A DNA stretch of 64,000 nt from Saccharospirillum alexandrii (GCF_004000275.1 NZ_RCIP01000003.1:124001-188000), one strand, 5' to 3'. Positions 8,808 through 17,963 are shown, counted from the first letter of the stretch. Numbers and translations: made by a program. Notes: a model not told the origin generated them from the letters alone.

Positions 8808-8959
8808 AAGAGCGCTCCCCATGGGTCGCAAAGGAGCCCATGCGGAGGGTGTCTTTTAGCAGGTATGGGGTTAAGTCCCGCTTTACAATAATTATCTATA
8901 TTTTCGTTTTGTGCCCGATTATAGTGCGCGCCCGAAAAAACCGACTCTGCGGAGGCCTC

Positions 8960-10597
8960 TTGAACAGCCTGAAACTGAAAACCCGAATTACTCTGCTGGT
9001 TCTGTCTGCAGTGTTTGGTATCGTGATCCTGACGGCATTGTCTGCCCTGTCAATTCAACGTGACCTGCAGCAAGGCCGACAGGAGCTCATCAGGTCAATC
9101 ATTGAGGCGAACCATAGCATCCTGTCCTATTACCATGCCCAGGAAAGACAAGGTACGTTAAGCCGCGAAGATGCTCAGCAACGTGCCGTTGACACGTTAC
9201 TGGCCGGCCGATACGGCGGCCGTGATGGTCGTTCCGAATACACCTACGCCTTTACTATGGATGGCGTGGGTGTCGCTCACTTGAACTCAGATCTGATTGG
9301 TCAAGAAGTGATTGATGCGATCCAGGATGGGCAGGGTCGGTACACCATAAGGAATATGGTCTCAGCCCTTAAGACTCAGCCTAATGGGGCCTTCGTAGAG
9401 ACCTCTGTTCCCCGGCCAGGGGAGACTGAGACAGTCCCCAAATTGCAGTATGTCAAACAGTTCACCCCCTGGAATTGGTTCATTGGTACCGGCATCTACA
9501 TGGATGACCTGGCCACAGAAGTTCGATCGAGCGTTTTGAGAGAAGTGGTCACATCAATTGTTATCCTTCTGACGATAGCCGCGATCGGGATATGGCTGGC
9601 TCGTGGAGTACTGCGCCAGGTCGGTGGTGAGCCTGGTGAGGCCATTGAACTGATGAATCGCGCAGCCAACGGCGATCTGCAGGTGAATGTACGAAATGCC
9701 CCCAAAGGCAGTATGTTGGCCAGTCTTGGTACCATGGTGAAATCATTGCAAACCATCGTTGCTGAGATCCGCACCGAGTCGCAGCAACTCAATAGCAGCG
9801 CTAATGGTATTAACAGCGCTGCGGCGGATGTTGCCAAAGCTTCCAATGAGCAAGCTGAAGCCACTGCTTCCATGGCTGCTGCCGTCGAGGAAATGACGGT
9901 CAGTATCAGCCACATCTCGGACAGCGCTAAACAAACCGAACAGGATTCACTCGCCTCTGCCGACCTGGCTGGTCAGGGAGTGGCGAAAGTCAGTGAAGCC
10001 AACTCGCAGATTTCCCGGCTTGCCGAGGTGATCACCGATGCCTCATCCAGGGTAAAGGCACTCAACCAACGAGCAGAGCAGATTTCCACCATTGCCTCCT
10101 CGATCAAAGAAATTGCGGATCAGACAAACCTGCTTGCGTTAAACGCGGCGATAGAAGCAGCACGTGCCGGTGATCAGGGCCGTGGCTTCGCCGTGGTAGC
10201 GTCGGAAGTACGCACTCTGGCTGGGCGTACTCAGACTGCGACCACTGAAATCGATGAGATGATCGCCGGAATTCAGGCCGATACCAAAGAGGTTGTCGTA
10301 ACGATTGACGCTGCACTGCCTCAGGTGGAATCAGGTTCACAGTCAACCCGGGAAGCGGCTGAGTTGCTTGAGCAATTAAGGCAGGGTGCTGACAGTGCTC
10401 TTGAGCGCGTCCGGGAGGTGGCAAACGCCACACGCGAACAGAGTTTGGCGAGTACCGCCATCGCAGAGAAGGTCGAACAGGTATCAATGATGGTCGATGA
10501 GACCAGCCAGGCCATGCAGGCAACCTCCGAAAATGCGGAAGACCTGAACCGTATTTCACGGGAATTGAATGAATTGGTAAGCCGGTTCAAGGTTTAA
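8960..10597 (+). CDS. Methyl-accepting chemotaxis protein with single Cache domain
   Basis: A 545-residue chemoreceptor. A membrane helix at residues 10-30 is followed by a periplasmic sCache-like domain ([32 protein letters not shown]), a second helix near 195-215, a HAMP region and a long coiled coil. The signalling tip includes [20 protein letters not shown]. The TTG at 8960 is chosen because GGAGG lies 4 nt upstream. A longer in-frame ATG at 8780 would start inside the repeat and add a non-conserved extension. The gene has its own upstream AT-rich promoter region and is bracketed by two palindromes. Confidence 0.92.
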   Translation: MNSLKLKTRITLLVLSAVFGIVILTALSALSIQRDLQQGRQELIRSIIEANHSILSYYHAQERQGTLSREDAQQRAVDTLLAGRYGGRDGRSEYTYAFTMDGVGVAHLNSDLIGQEVIDAIQDGQGRYTIRNMVSALKTQPNGAFVETSVPRPGETETVPKLQYVKQFTPWNWFIGTGIYMDDLATEVRSSVLREVVTSIVILLTIAAIGIWLARGVLRQVGGEPGEAIELMNRAANGDLQVNVRNAPKGSMLASLGTMVKSLQTIVAEIRTESQQLNSSANGINSAAADVAKASNEQAEATASMAAAVEEMTVSISHISDSAKQTEQDSLASADLAGQGVAKVSEANSQISRLAEVITDASSRVKALNQRAEQISTIASSIKEIADQTNLLALNAAIEAARAGDQGRGFAVVASEVRTLAGRTQTATTEIDEMIAGIQADTKEVVVTIDAALPQVESGSQSTREAAELLEQLRQGADSALERVREVANATREQSLASTAIAEKVEQVSMMVDETSQAMQATSENAEDLNRISRELNELVSRFKV

Positions 10598-10609
10598 GAG
10601 AGCCACCCT

Positions 10610-10679
10610 GACACCCACGCAGGCTATTCAATGAGAACTATCCGTATCTGGTCTCTGATAGCCGCCTGATGTGGGTGTC
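10610..10679 (+). repeat. Dispersed palindrome (70 bp)
   Basis: GACACCCAC and GTGGGTGTC ends, inner arms CAGGCTAT and ATAGCCGCCTG, and right flank TCAAGAGCGCT identical to the 8717 copy. It begins 13 nt after the chemoreceptor stop and ends exactly where the LysR remnant on the other strand loses homology. Confidence 0.9.
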
Positions 10680-11085
10680 TCAAGAGCGCTGTAGTTTGCG
10701 CGACACCTTAACTGCAAACCCGGGTGTCGGGCATACAACCGACTTAGGCGGGGCGCCAGCCAGTATTGAATGAACGAGTGGGGAGCCGATAACACCAGCG
10801 GGTCCTTTACACTAGGCTGCTTCAAGTCTCGCGTGGCTTGCTCGATCTGGGTGAACACACTGGCCAGACGCTCACAGTACAGCTGGCCTTCGGGTGTTAA
10901 CTGAACGCCCCGTGGCAGGCGCACAAACAGAGGCACATCGATCTGCCCTCCAGCGCCTTAATTCGATGGCTGATTGTGGCAGACGTGAGGTTCAATTCCC
11001 CTGCAGCAGCGGCAAAGCTGCCTGACCCCGCAGCGGACGCAAACGCTCGAAGCGTATTTAACGGAGGAAAGGTGACTGGGTTCAT
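10680..11085 (-). pseudogene. LysR-family regulator, truncated and frameshifted
   Basis: The N-terminal helix-turn-helix is clear (PLNTLRAFASAAGSGSF, SATISHRIKALEG). The frame then shifts near 10930-10945, after which VPLFVRLPRGVQLTPEGQL and the start of the effector domain (LVLSAPHSFIQYWLAPRLSR) follow. Homology stops at the palindrome at 10679, leaving less than half of a normal 300-residue protein. It lies divergent from the PhzF-family gene, which it presumably once regulated. Confidence 0.85.
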
Positions 11086-11190
11086 GGATAAATCCTAGTA
11101 TCCCTATGGGCTACGATAAAGCAGTTTCCATAAATTATTCTAATGGCAGACTGACGGCTATGCCCCTTCAATACACAGGACTCAGACACG

Positions 11191-12027
11191 ATGAATGATC
11201 AGCTCTTCCGCCTAACCGCGTTCACAACCGACCCGAATGGCGGCAACCCCGCTGGCGTTTGGATAGGGGAAACGCTACCCGACGCCGCCACCATGCAGCA
11301 CATTGCCGCCGAGGTCGGCTACTCGGAAACGGCTTTTATCGCGCCGTCCCAGGGGCACAACCGAACGATCCGCTACTTCAGCCCGTTAGCCGAAGTCAGC
11401 TTCTGCGGCCACGCAACCATCGCCGGGGCGATCGTGCTCGGCCGTACCACGGGAGTGGGCCACTACACGCTGGATACAACGGTAGGCCCCGTGATGGTTC
11501 AGGTGAAATCGGCAGACAACCAGCTACAAGCCGCACTAACTTCCGTTGAAACTGCCCACAAGCTCGCGTCTGCAGAACTGGTAGGCGAGGTACTGGCACT
11601 TCTGAACTGGCGTCCCGAAGACCTGGACTCTTCCATCAAACCGGCCGTTGCCTATGGTGGTGCATGGCACCTGGTACTCGCGGTAAAGTCACAGACAAGG
11701 CTTAATCAGCTGAGCTATGACTTTGAATCCCTGAAAACACTGATGCTGCGTGAAGGGCTCACTACCTTACAGCTGATCTGCCGCGAGCGTGATGACCTAT
11801 TTCACTCGCGCAACCCCTTTCCGGTGGGTGGGGTGGTTGAAGATCCGGCCACGGGCGCTGCTGCCGCTGCATTAGGGGGTTACTTGCGCGATGCCGGGTT
11901 AATTGACGTGCCAGCACAGTTCCTGATTCGCCAGGGCGAGGCCATGGGCAGGCCGAGTCAGTTGCAGATCTCGGTTCCGGCCGAGGGCGGAATTGTAGTG
12001 GCCGGCACAGCCGTCGACATTGGTTGA
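11191..12027 (+). CDS. PhzF-family isomerase/epimerase-like protein
   Basis: This 278-residue protein has the PhzF/diaminopimelate-epimerase-like double fold. The conserved acid is in VGYSETAFI (Glu near residue 47, the PhzF general acid/base). Family motifs SFCGHATIAGA (about residues 71-81) and VEDPATGAAAAALGGYL near residue 215 are intact. PhzF isomerises a chorismate-derived substrate in phenazine synthesis, but most relatives have unknown substrates, and no phenazine genes are here. The ruined divergent LysR suggests it has lost its regulator. Confidence 0.85.
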   Translation: MNDQLFRLTAFTTDPNGGNPAGVWIGETLPDAATMQHIAAEVGYSETAFIAPSQGHNRTIRYFSPLAEVSFCGHATIAGAIVLGRTTGVGHYTLDTTVGPVMVQVKSADNQLQAALTSVETAHKLASAELVGEVLALLNWRPEDLDSSIKPAVAYGGAWHLVLAVKSQTRLNQLSYDFESLKTLMLREGLTTLQLICRERDDLFHSRNPFPVGGVVEDPATGAAAAALGGYLRDAGLIDVPAQFLIRQGEAMGRPSQLQISVPAEGGIVVAGTAVDIG

Positions 12028-12038
12028 CGGTCTAACAA

Positions 12039-12058
12039 CCGGGGCCCGGATGCCCCGG
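12039..12058 (+). terminator. GC-rich hairpin after PhzF-family gene
   Basis: Stem CCGGGGC / GCCCCGG with a 6-nt loop begins 12 nt after the stop codon. There is no T-run, so it is a possible rather than typical terminator. Confidence 0.45.
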
Positions 12059-12084
12059 CAAGCAACCTTGATAGAAATTACCAA

Positions 12085-12155
12085 GACACCCACCCCACTA
12101 GTATTAATACAACCTATCGAAAGCTAGTTCTTGATGGCCTTCCAGGGTGGGTGTC
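12085..12155 (+). repeat. Dispersed palindrome (71 bp)
   Basis: GACACCCACCCC left end, internal TATTAAT and CTATC, TTGATGGCC, then GTGGGTGTCTCAACAGTGCT at the right. It directly abuts the DUF2237 remnant. Confidence 0.9.
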
Positions 12156-12157
12156 TC

Positions 12158-12334
12158 AACAGTGCTGACGACAGGATCGGGCTGAAACCGGGCGACCAGT
12201 GGTGCCTTTGCGCCAGTCGCTTCCTGCAGGCCCACGACGAGGGCTGTGCGCCGATGGTGAATCTGGAAGCCACTCACCGAAGTGCGTTATCGATCGTACC
12301 GCTGGAGGTGCTGAAAGCCAACGCGCCCCAGTGA
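12158..12334 (+). pseudogene. C-terminal remnant of a DUF2237-family protein
   Basis: The frame encodes GLKPGDQWCLCASRFLQAHD and then APMVNLEATHRSALSIVPLEVLKA, the conserved end of DUF2237 proteins, which are usually about 120 residues. The N-terminal half is absent and the break lies at the right end of the 12085-12155 palindrome. No start codon with a ribosome site is present downstream of the repeat. This is a decayed fragment. Confidence 0.75.
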
Positions 12335-12366
12335 GCCCCGAGGGGCTGTGACTGCATGGACGCCTG

Positions 12367-12422
12367 GACACTCACCCCAAACTATTAGTGAAAGCTATCT
12401 ACTTCCTAACTGTGACACCCAC
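12367..12422 (+). repeat. Degenerate palindrome pieces
   Basis: GACACTCACC with CTATTAGTGAAAGCTATC and CTTCCTAACTG follows the family's internal order, but instead of a right end there is another left-end motif, GACACCCAC, at 12414-12422. It looks like a decayed copy or two fused half copies. Confidence 0.55.
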
Positions 12423-12450
12423 CTTAAGACTTGACCCAGTAGCCTCCATC

Positions 12451-12840
12451 CTAAGAACCCAGCGTGGGTACCTTGCCTAAAAGGACGTAAGCGGCCAGCC
12501 CAAACATGACAGTGGTAACCGGGCCCCATAAAAGTCGTTCACTTCGGGATGGTGTGATCCAGTTTAAAAGCGTACAGAGTGCCTGTACCAACAGTGCCAC
12601 CCAGCCTACCCATTCCGGCCAGTTCGGCGGCATTGCCGCTGCAGACAGGATGCCCCCAGCCATGCCCGCCAGTAACAGAACAGAAAAACCTGCCACCAGT
12701 CGGCCTTTAACCGGCAGTGCACCTTGAACACGCCCCCCTTGCGTCAGCTTGCCCCAGGGTGCACCTGCCATCAGGCATACTTGAAAGACAATGACCACGG
12801 CAATGAGTGAACCATACGTCCAGGCAGCCAGCTGAATCAT
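12451..12840 (-). CDS. Four-helix membrane protein of unknown function
   Basis: A 129-residue hydrophobic protein with four predicted helices and short polar loops. It overlaps the DUF1772 gene by ATGA (12837-12840), so the two are co-translated and may form one membrane assembly. I do not recognise the family. Confidence 0.7.
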   Translation of the reverse strand: MIQLAAWTYGSLIAVVIVFQVCLMAGAPWGKLTQGGRVQGALPVKGRLVAGFSVLLLAGMAGGILSAAAMPPNWPEWVGWVALLVQALCTLLNWITPSRSERLLWGPVTTVMFGLAAYVLLGKVPTLGS

Positions 12841-13331
12841 AACGTGTTTCCTGACTGCAATAGGCCAACGATAAACATCAGCGCCGCGAGCAACGCTGAA
12901 ATGGTTCGCAGTGTGTTAAGCATTGTCCATCGATCCAGGTAGTAATGCCACAACGCCTGTGCGGCCGGATCGGTTTGGGATACTGCCGCCAGCCTATGGT
13001 TCAACGGCACATTACCAAGCCCTGTCACCAGGAAGGTTCCGCCCAGGTAGAACAGGGAACCCAACAGCATGTAAGGCGCCGACGATGCTCCCCACCCTGC
13101 CACTGCAAGCACAGCGACCAACGCAGAGATCACAGCAGTACCCACGAACGTGCCCAGGAAAACCGGGTTGATAACCACAACGTTAATCGACTGCATTGCT
13201 GCGATGCCGTCCGGAACAGGCAGTCTACCCAGTGCTTTCATCACGAAGTTTGAAAAAGCAAAGAAAACGCCTCCCATTAATGCGGACCCCAGCAAGGCTG
13301 CAACCACCGCAAAGGTCGTCACGAAGTTCAT
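12837..13331 (-). CDS. DUF1772 (anthrone-oxygenase-like) membrane protein
   Basis: A 164-residue protein with four helices and DUF1772 features: GGVFFAFSNFVMKALGRLP near the N-terminus, the NVPLNHRL motif near residue 107 and a W-x(n)-W-x2-LNTLRT pattern. Some fungal members are anthrone oxygenases; bacterial roles are undefined. GGAGGG precedes the ATG. It lies just downstream of the AraC regulator gene on the same strand and is probably in its regulon. Confidence 0.8.
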   Translation of the reverse strand: MNFVTTFAVVAALLGSALMGGVFFAFSNFVMKALGRLPVPDGIAAMQSINVVVINPVFLGTFVGTAVISALVAVLAVAGWGASSAPYMLLGSLFYLGGTFLVTGLGNVPLNHRLAAVSQTDPAAQALWHYYLDRWTMLNTLRTISALLAALMFIVGLLQSGNTL

Positions 13332-13380
13332 GGTTCAGCCCTCCATAGGCCGGTTGCTGCAACCGCTTTTGCATAGCCGG

Positions 13381-14571
13381 CTAATGAATCGGCTCAGCTG
13401 AAGCGGCAGACATCTTGTACTTACTTGGCGTCATGCCTGTTCTCTTCTTAAACGCATTGTAAAACGATGAACGGGTATTGTATCCGACGGATAATGCGAC
13501 TTCCAAAACAGTCTGTTCACTGGTTTTCAGCGCTTCTTTCGCCGCCTCAACACGAGCGTCATTAATGTAACTGTAAAAGGTCGTCTGCATTTCCCGGCTC
13601 AACACTTGTGATAGGTAATGACCGGAAATGCCAAGTTCAGACGCGAGCGTTGAGGCATCGATATCGGGGTTCAAATAGGATTTCTCTTCCATCATTTTCC
13701 GCTCAACCTTATCCGCAATGCGTTTTAATCGTTCATCATCAATCGAGGAATTAGCGTATTTTTGCTCAGAAACGTCTGCTGACTCGGGGTCTGAACCAGG
13801 GTCCAATTCGGGTTCCGATCCGGGCTCTTGGTCCGGGTCCGGTTCAATATGGGCAAAAACAGGTCTTCTGTTCAAAGTCTGCAGGCAAAACATCCAAATA
13901 AGCAGAAGGACCATTATTGAAAGCACGGTTTCACTAACAAACGGCATCGATGTGTCGGAAGATGCCCCCAAAACAATGAGTGCATAAAGCCAGGTGACCA
14001 CCAGCAGAGCGACAAAGCCGACAAGCCAGTCCAGCCGCTTCCCTTCATGGTCCGCAAACTCGGTATTCAACCGTTGATGATACGCCTTGGTATTGATCAC
14101 GATTCTACCAAGGTAGAGAACGCTCAGGATCGTCCACCCGACCAAAAGAAAGGCAAACCCTGCGGCATTAATGCCCACCCAGACCGAAAGCTGCTCCGGG
14201 TCGTTAAAGAACATGTTGTTGAAGTCTTCGCTCGGCATTAGGCCAATGGACAGGCTGAGCAGGCCAGCCAGCCCAACGGGTATCCAATGGAGGGTTCGTT
14301 TCTCGGGTTGTGGTTGAGTGCCATAGGCGGTCATAAGCTGCTGATACCAATAGATCATCGGTAGCAGTAGAAAAAAGACGACGGGGATTGAGGCGATATA
14401 CAGCCTCGTAAATAGGCCTCCCTGTTCCAGCAGGAGTGTGCCGGATACCAGCCAACTCATGATAACAATGACGCCAGCGACGAGCTTACTCGGTTTGTGA
14501 TAGGCCGGATTCAGATAGAGCAGTGATAGAAACAACACCCCTATACCCACGCTTATCCCGTCGATAAACAT
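13381..14571 (-). CDS. Membrane-anchored AraC-family transcriptional regulator
   Basis: This 396-residue protein has seven hydrophobic segments in the first 230 residues. An acidic Pro/Glu/Asp/Ser-rich linker follows (about residues 240-265, built from DPGS/EPE-like repeats), then a C-terminal AraC double helix-turn-helix (STLASELGISGHYLSQVLSR; SVGYNTRSSFYNAFKKRTGM). It has the same plan as the regulator at 796-1848. The conserved block just upstream (14581-14665), repeated before the gene at 15594, is a candidate binding region. Likely targets are the flanking membrane genes. Confidence 0.88.
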   Translation of the reverse strand: MFIDGISVGIGVLFLSLLYLNPAYHKPSKLVAGVIVIMSWLVSGTLLLEQGGLFTRLYIASIPVVFFLLLPMIYWYQQLMTAYGTQPQPEKRTLHWIPVGLAGLLSLSIGLMPSEDFNNMFFNDPEQLSVWVGINAAGFAFLLVGWTILSVLYLGRIVINTKAYHQRLNTEFADHEGKRLDWLVGFVALLVVTWLYALIVLGASSDTSMPFVSETVLSIMVLLLIWMFCLQTLNRRPVFAHIEPDPDQEPGSEPELDPGSDPESADVSEQKYANSSIDDERLKRIADKVERKMMEEKSYLNPDIDASTLASELGISGHYLSQVLSREMQTTFYSYINDARVEAAKEALKTSEQTVLEVALSVGYNTRSSFYNAFKKRTGMTPSKYKMSAASAEPIH

Positions 14572-14580
14572 CCTTCATTC

Positions 14581-14665
14581 CCTTGAAATTGATCAAAAAC
14601 CTGTCCTTCTCACTTGGAAAGGACGAAGACCGCGGCAGAAAAACCATAATAGCACCCTCAACTTT
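14581..14665 (+). promoter_or_regulatory. Conserved upstream block, copy 1
   Basis: A block with CCTTGAAATTGATCAAAAAC then GTCCTTCTCACTTGGAAAGG at 14603-14622 is repeated at 15481-15568. GTCCTT and AAGGAC form inverted arms around CTCACTTGGA. It lies between the AraC gene and the outer-membrane protein gene. Confidence 0.55.
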
Positions 14666-14812
14666 TGACGAAAACTGTAAAAAGTAGATGGGCTTTATGG
14701 CCAACGAAACGATCCACGGTAACGACAGATACAGCCGTTTCCCGGCGAAACGTTTTCCGATCGCCTTTATTCCATCGCTGATTACTTCTTAACGTAACCG
14801 GAGAAACCACTA

Positions 14813-15388
14813 ATGAAACACCCCTTTAAGCTGTCTATTGCCGTTGCTGTCACCTTATCGACTGCCTTGCTAACCGTGGCCGAGGCTGATGAGTCAACCG
14901 TCAACACCAAAGCCTACTTTGGCGGCCAGACGATCAATGCCAGTGCCTGGAGTGCACAGGATGGCCATGGCTCGATCGGCGTGCTGACCGATTTCAAGAC
15001 CGGCTTTCATGGCATACGCGTTGCCGTCGACCTATTTGGTTCGGGCAGCGAAGACAGTACGACGAGCCAGGTAAAAGGCACCTATTCCGCAGCGGCACAG
15101 CTGGGCTTGAGAAAGTACATTGACCTGCAAACGAAGTTCAGTCCCTACATTGGTGGCGGCGTTAACTTTGCGTATGCCGCACAGGTGAACAATGACGGGT
15201 CGGGAGACACAGAGGAAGAAGACATGGACACTGGGCTGTGGCTGAACGCCGGTGTCGACTACCTTCTGACCGACCAGTTCACAGCAGGCGTTGACCTTCG
15301 CTATGCCACAGCAGAAGTTGAGCTCTACGGCGAATCGGTTGCGCTTGATGCAACAGCGTTCGGTGTTTCCCTGGGGTATCGCTGGTAG
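14813..15388 (+). CDS. Outer-membrane beta-barrel protein
   Basis: A 191-residue protein with a signal peptide ending near ADA/AEA. Alternating amphipathic strands with GGGVNFAYAAQV and the terminal GVSLGYRW (C-terminal aromatic beta-barrel signal) match OmpW/OmpA-like or opacity-type small barrels of eight strands. An acidic loop (DTEEEDMD) sits mid-protein. It is divergent from the membrane AraC regulator and preceded by the conserved block at 14581. Role in envelope stress or uptake is possible but unproven. Confidence 0.8.
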   Translation: MKHPFKLSIAVAVTLSTALLTVAEADESTVNTKAYFGGQTINASAWSAQDGHGSIGVLTDFKTGFHGIRVAVDLFGSGSEDSTTSQVKGTYSAAAQLGLRKYIDLQTKFSPYIGGGVNFAYAAQVNNDGSGDTEEEDMDTGLWLNAGVDYLLTDQFTAGVDLRYATAEVELYGESVALDATAFGVSLGYRW

Positions 15389-15428
15389 GTCACACCATTA
15401 CTATCCCTGGTATCAATAACAGCCAAAT

Positions 15429-15462
15429 GAGAGTTGAGTGCATCTGTGATGCCTCAACTCTC
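15429..15462 (+). terminator. Strong two-step hairpin
   Basis: Arms GAGAGTTGAG / CTCAACTCTC continue inward as GCATC / GATGC with a 3-nt loop, 40 nt after the barrel gene's stop. It is a very stable hairpin without a marked T-run. It probably ends or attenuates transcription. Confidence 0.65.
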
Positions 15463-15480
15463 CTTGGCGAGCAGGATAGG

Positions 15481-15568
15481 CCTTCGAAATGACTCAAAAA
15501 CAGTGTCCTTCTCACTTGGAAAAGACGATTACAGGGGCGGAAAGGCCCAAGATGGCTCTATCCACTTG
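15481..15568 (+). promoter_or_regulatory. Conserved upstream block, copy 2
   Basis: CCTTCGAAATGACTCAAAAA then GTCCTTCTCACTTGGAAAAG (15505-15524) matches the block at 14581-14665 over about 80 bp. It ends about 25 bp before the start of the DUF4386-like gene. Shared blocks upstream of two membrane-protein genes next to an AraC regulator suggest a regulon. Confidence 0.55.
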
Positions 15569-15593
15569 AGTTAAACACTGAGGAAACCAAGAG

Positions 15594-16271
15594 ATGAATA
15601 CACTTATCAACGAAATGAACACGGCACAGCGTCCGTTAAAACCCCTTGCCGGCGCAGCCTTTATCGGCATGGCGTTATGTTATATCACCCTATTCATCAT
15701 CTATGGCGCCATATTGAGCACACCGGCAGACGCGATAACCGCCGAAAAGATCGCTTACCTCATTGAAAATAAGGCCTTATTTAACCTTACCTACGTTCTG
15801 GGCTATGTTCTTTTTGCGTGTCTGCTGTGTTTCTGCGTGTATGTCATAGGCAGCCTTTACCAGCAGGTGTCTCCGACTGTTATGGCAATGGCCAGGCTGT
15901 TTGGCTACTTCTGGGTGGTGGTATTGTTGTGCACGGGCATGATCGGCATCAGCTCTCATGAGCTATTGGCAAACTACAGCCCCTCGAATCCCGCTGCGGC
16001 AGAGGTGATCTACTATGCCAGAGCCCTGCTGACGGAAAGCCTGGGCGGCGGCATCGAGTTTATCGGCGGAGTGTGGCTGTTGCTATTGGGCACGATTAGC
16101 TGGCGCCACGGCCTGTTCTCAAAGCCCCTATCAGCGTTTACGCTGGTAAAGGGTGCGATCGGCGTAGCCACGCTTTTTTCCGCTGAGCCGGTGTTGAGAG
16201 ACCTGTTCGGTATTACCGGCATCGTCTGGTTTCTCTGGATAGGCATTGTCATGATCAGGAAGCCTTCCTGA
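15594..16271 (+). CDS. DUF4386-like multi-pass membrane protein
   Basis: A 225-residue protein with about six to seven hydrophobic helices. The pattern (LAGAAFIGMALCYITLFIIY at the N-terminus, a long loop, SLGGGIEFIGGVWLLLLG and a closing helix FLWIGIVMIRKPS) fits the DUF4386 family, of unknown function. A decayed second copy of the 3' two-thirds occurs at 30619-30870. The right half of a dispersed palindrome follows 28 nt after the stop. The upstream block suggests AraC control. Confidence 0.75.
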   Translation: MNTLINEMNTAQRPLKPLAGAAFIGMALCYITLFIIYGAILSTPADAITAEKIAYLIENKALFNLTYVLGYVLFACLLCFCVYVIGSLYQQVSPTVMAMARLFGYFWVVVLLCTGMIGISSHELLANYSPSNPAAAEVIYYARALLTESLGGGIEFIGGVWLLLLGTISWRHGLFSKPLSAFTLVKGAIGVATLFSAEPVLRDLFGITGIVWFLWIGIVMIRKPS

Positions 16272-16289
16272 TCAAAGCCTGTGTGAGAA

Positions 16290-16319
16290 GGCACCTAGCA
16301 TGGGTGTCAGAATAAGCGG
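16290..16319 (+). repeat. Right half of the dispersed palindrome
   Basis: CACCTAGCATGGGTGTCAGA matches the right end (CTAACGTGGGTGTC) and shares the extended flank AATAAGCGG with the copy at 30890-30920. The LysR remnant starts immediately after it. Confidence 0.65.
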
Positions 16320-16483
16320 TCGCTCAATCGCTCGGCATATCGGCGGCCGCCTTCGGGCAAAACCTCACACGATTTAAGAATAGCCTGGGGGTTAAGCTGG
16401 TCAAACGAACCACCAGAGAGCTGACTCTGAGCGACAAAGGAAGGTTGTTTTACCAGAGGAGCCCAAATAGGCCACCCTTCTGA
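16316..16483 (+). pseudogene. LysR helix-turn-helix remnant
   Basis: Fifty-five codons encode VAQSLGISAAAAFGQNLTRF and then LGVKLVKRTTRELTLSDKGR, the second half of a LysR DNA-binding domain. The first helix is missing, cut at the palindrome half at 16308, and the effector domain is absent. It overlaps nothing conserved on the other strand and is a dead fragment. Confidence 0.75.
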
Positions 16484-16538
16484 GCGCCAAACGCCAGCGC
16501 CAGAAATCCCCGAACAATACAAACACCCCCACGCATGG

Positions 16539-17369
16539 TTAACGCACACGCGTTGGCTGTTCCAGAGCACGGCATAGCCGATCGATCGCATTGCGAACTT
16601 CCGGTAAATGGCGATCTTGCTGATGAGTGACCAGCCATTGATCGTGAGCCAGCTCGGGTATTGGGCTGCTGACCCGGTTCAGTTGGGGCTGAGCATCGCC
16701 AATGAACGTTGGTAACAGAGCAATACCCCCGCCTACAAGCGCCAGATCCAGACTGTTGCGCGGGGCAGTAACTTCACAAACCACATCACTGCCGACAGTG
16801 CGACCCAACCAATCAGCCGAGGGCGTATCGGCAAGCACCTTGATCCACTGCTCCGGCGCCCCTTCTGCCGCGTAGGGTGCGAACTCGACTCGTGCAAGCT
16901 TGCGACAAACAAGCGCGTCTTCCGAGGGCCGGCGATTGCGAAACCCGATGACAACTTCGCGGTGTGAGATATCCAGCACTTTTTCCGCCGATACAAAGCG
17001 CAGCCGAATGTCCGGGGGTGAGCCCACCAGCCTGTCGAGGTGCTGAATCAGGGCCAGTGTTGTCCAGGTGCCAGCAGAGACCTTCACCAGCGGCCGAATA
17101 CCAGGGGCTGGAGCGTCCGTCATACGGACAATGCGCGATTCAACGTCAGCCAGAGCTTCCAGTAGTTTTCGTCCTTCGCCCGTCAGTTCGTACCCGCGGT
17201 CATGTCTGACGAACAGCTCCCGTCCCATCCCCTGTTCAAGCTGATGCATTCGGCGGCCGAGTGTAGCCGGGCTGCGTTCCGTGGCTTTGGCTGCGGCAGA
17301 AAGCCCTCCTTCCCGGGCAACCGCGAGAAAAAGACGCAAATCATTCCAGTCAACTTCCATTTCATTCAT
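16539..17369 (-). CDS. LysR-family transcriptional regulator
   Basis: A 276-residue regulator: N-terminal winged helix (LFLAVAREGGLSAAAKATER, ATLGRRMHQLEQGMG) and a periplasmic-binding-like effector domain. It is slightly short at the C-terminus compared with the usual 290-310 residues. No divergent partner is close: the next + strand gene starts at 17523. Targets unknown. Confidence 0.85.
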   Translation of the reverse strand: MNEMEVDWNDLRLFLAVAREGGLSAAAKATERSPATLGRRMHQLEQGMGRELFVRHDRGYELTGEGRKLLEALADVESRIVRMTDAPAPGIRPLVKVSAGTWTTLALIQHLDRLVGSPPDIRLRFVSAEKVLDISHREVVIGFRNRRPSEDALVCRKLARVEFAPYAAEGAPEQWIKVLADTPSADWLGRTVGSDVVCEVTAPRNSLDLALVGGGIALLPTFIGDAQPQLNRVSSPIPELAHDQWLVTHQQDRHLPEVRNAIDRLCRALEQPTRVR

Positions 17370-17522
17370 GAAAAGACCTGTTCATTCTGTTTCGTATTAT
17401 AAAAGATCATTGTCTTGTAATCTCACTCCAAGTCAACACTACAGGCGTTTTCATCACTGGATACCCCGACACGGAGACGCATTTGCTCCCACCACACTCA
17501 ACAGCTGAGACAGGAGGCTGGC

Positions 17523-17801
17523 ATGCACATCGACAACCAAGAGACAGACCAGGTACCGGAACAACTGCGCTCCAGAGGGTTCGGAGACGTACCCTTTCCT
17601 ATGTCACGTAAAACGCAGGCCCTGCGCGAAGAAGACAGCTACATGGAAGCGTATGGCAAAGAGTGGGGCCTCCTCTGTGAACTGACCAATGCTCTCTCGA
17701 GGGCCTTAAAAGCCTGGTTTCAACCAGCAAGTAGATGGGTAAGCGCCAGCCGAAACAAAGCACAGCCTATGGGCTCACAATCCAACAACCGGGAACAATG
17801 A
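17523..17801 (+). CDS. Hypothetical 92-residue protein
   Basis: It starts at an ATG preceded by ACAGGAGGCTGGC, an excellent ribosome site, which supports translation. The product is polar, with a single amphipathic helix in the centre (LLCELTNALSRALKAWFQPA). No family is recognised. It lies divergent from the LysR gene and may be its target. Confidence 0.55.
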   Translation: MHIDNQETDQVPEQLRSRGFGDVPFPMSRKTQALREEDSYMEAYGKEWGLLCELTNALSRALKAWFQPASRWVSASRNKAQPMGSQSNNREQ

Positions 17802-17963
17802 GATGGGCGCCCTAGCCTGTCGGTGCCAAACCAACTTGCGCAGACATTTCGCCCCGAAGCGTGCAGTGCCAGTTCCGAATATGGCGAGTAAATAGCATCA
17901 GGGTTATTAACCTACCCCGATACAGCAGTAATCAATCACCTGGAGACACCAGAGGGTCCGCAG

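Noticed and set aside
8780-8959. 60-codon upstream extension of the chemoreceptor
   Set aside because: It begins inside the palindrome, has no ribosome site and encodes no family sequence; TTG at 8960 follows GGAGG directly.
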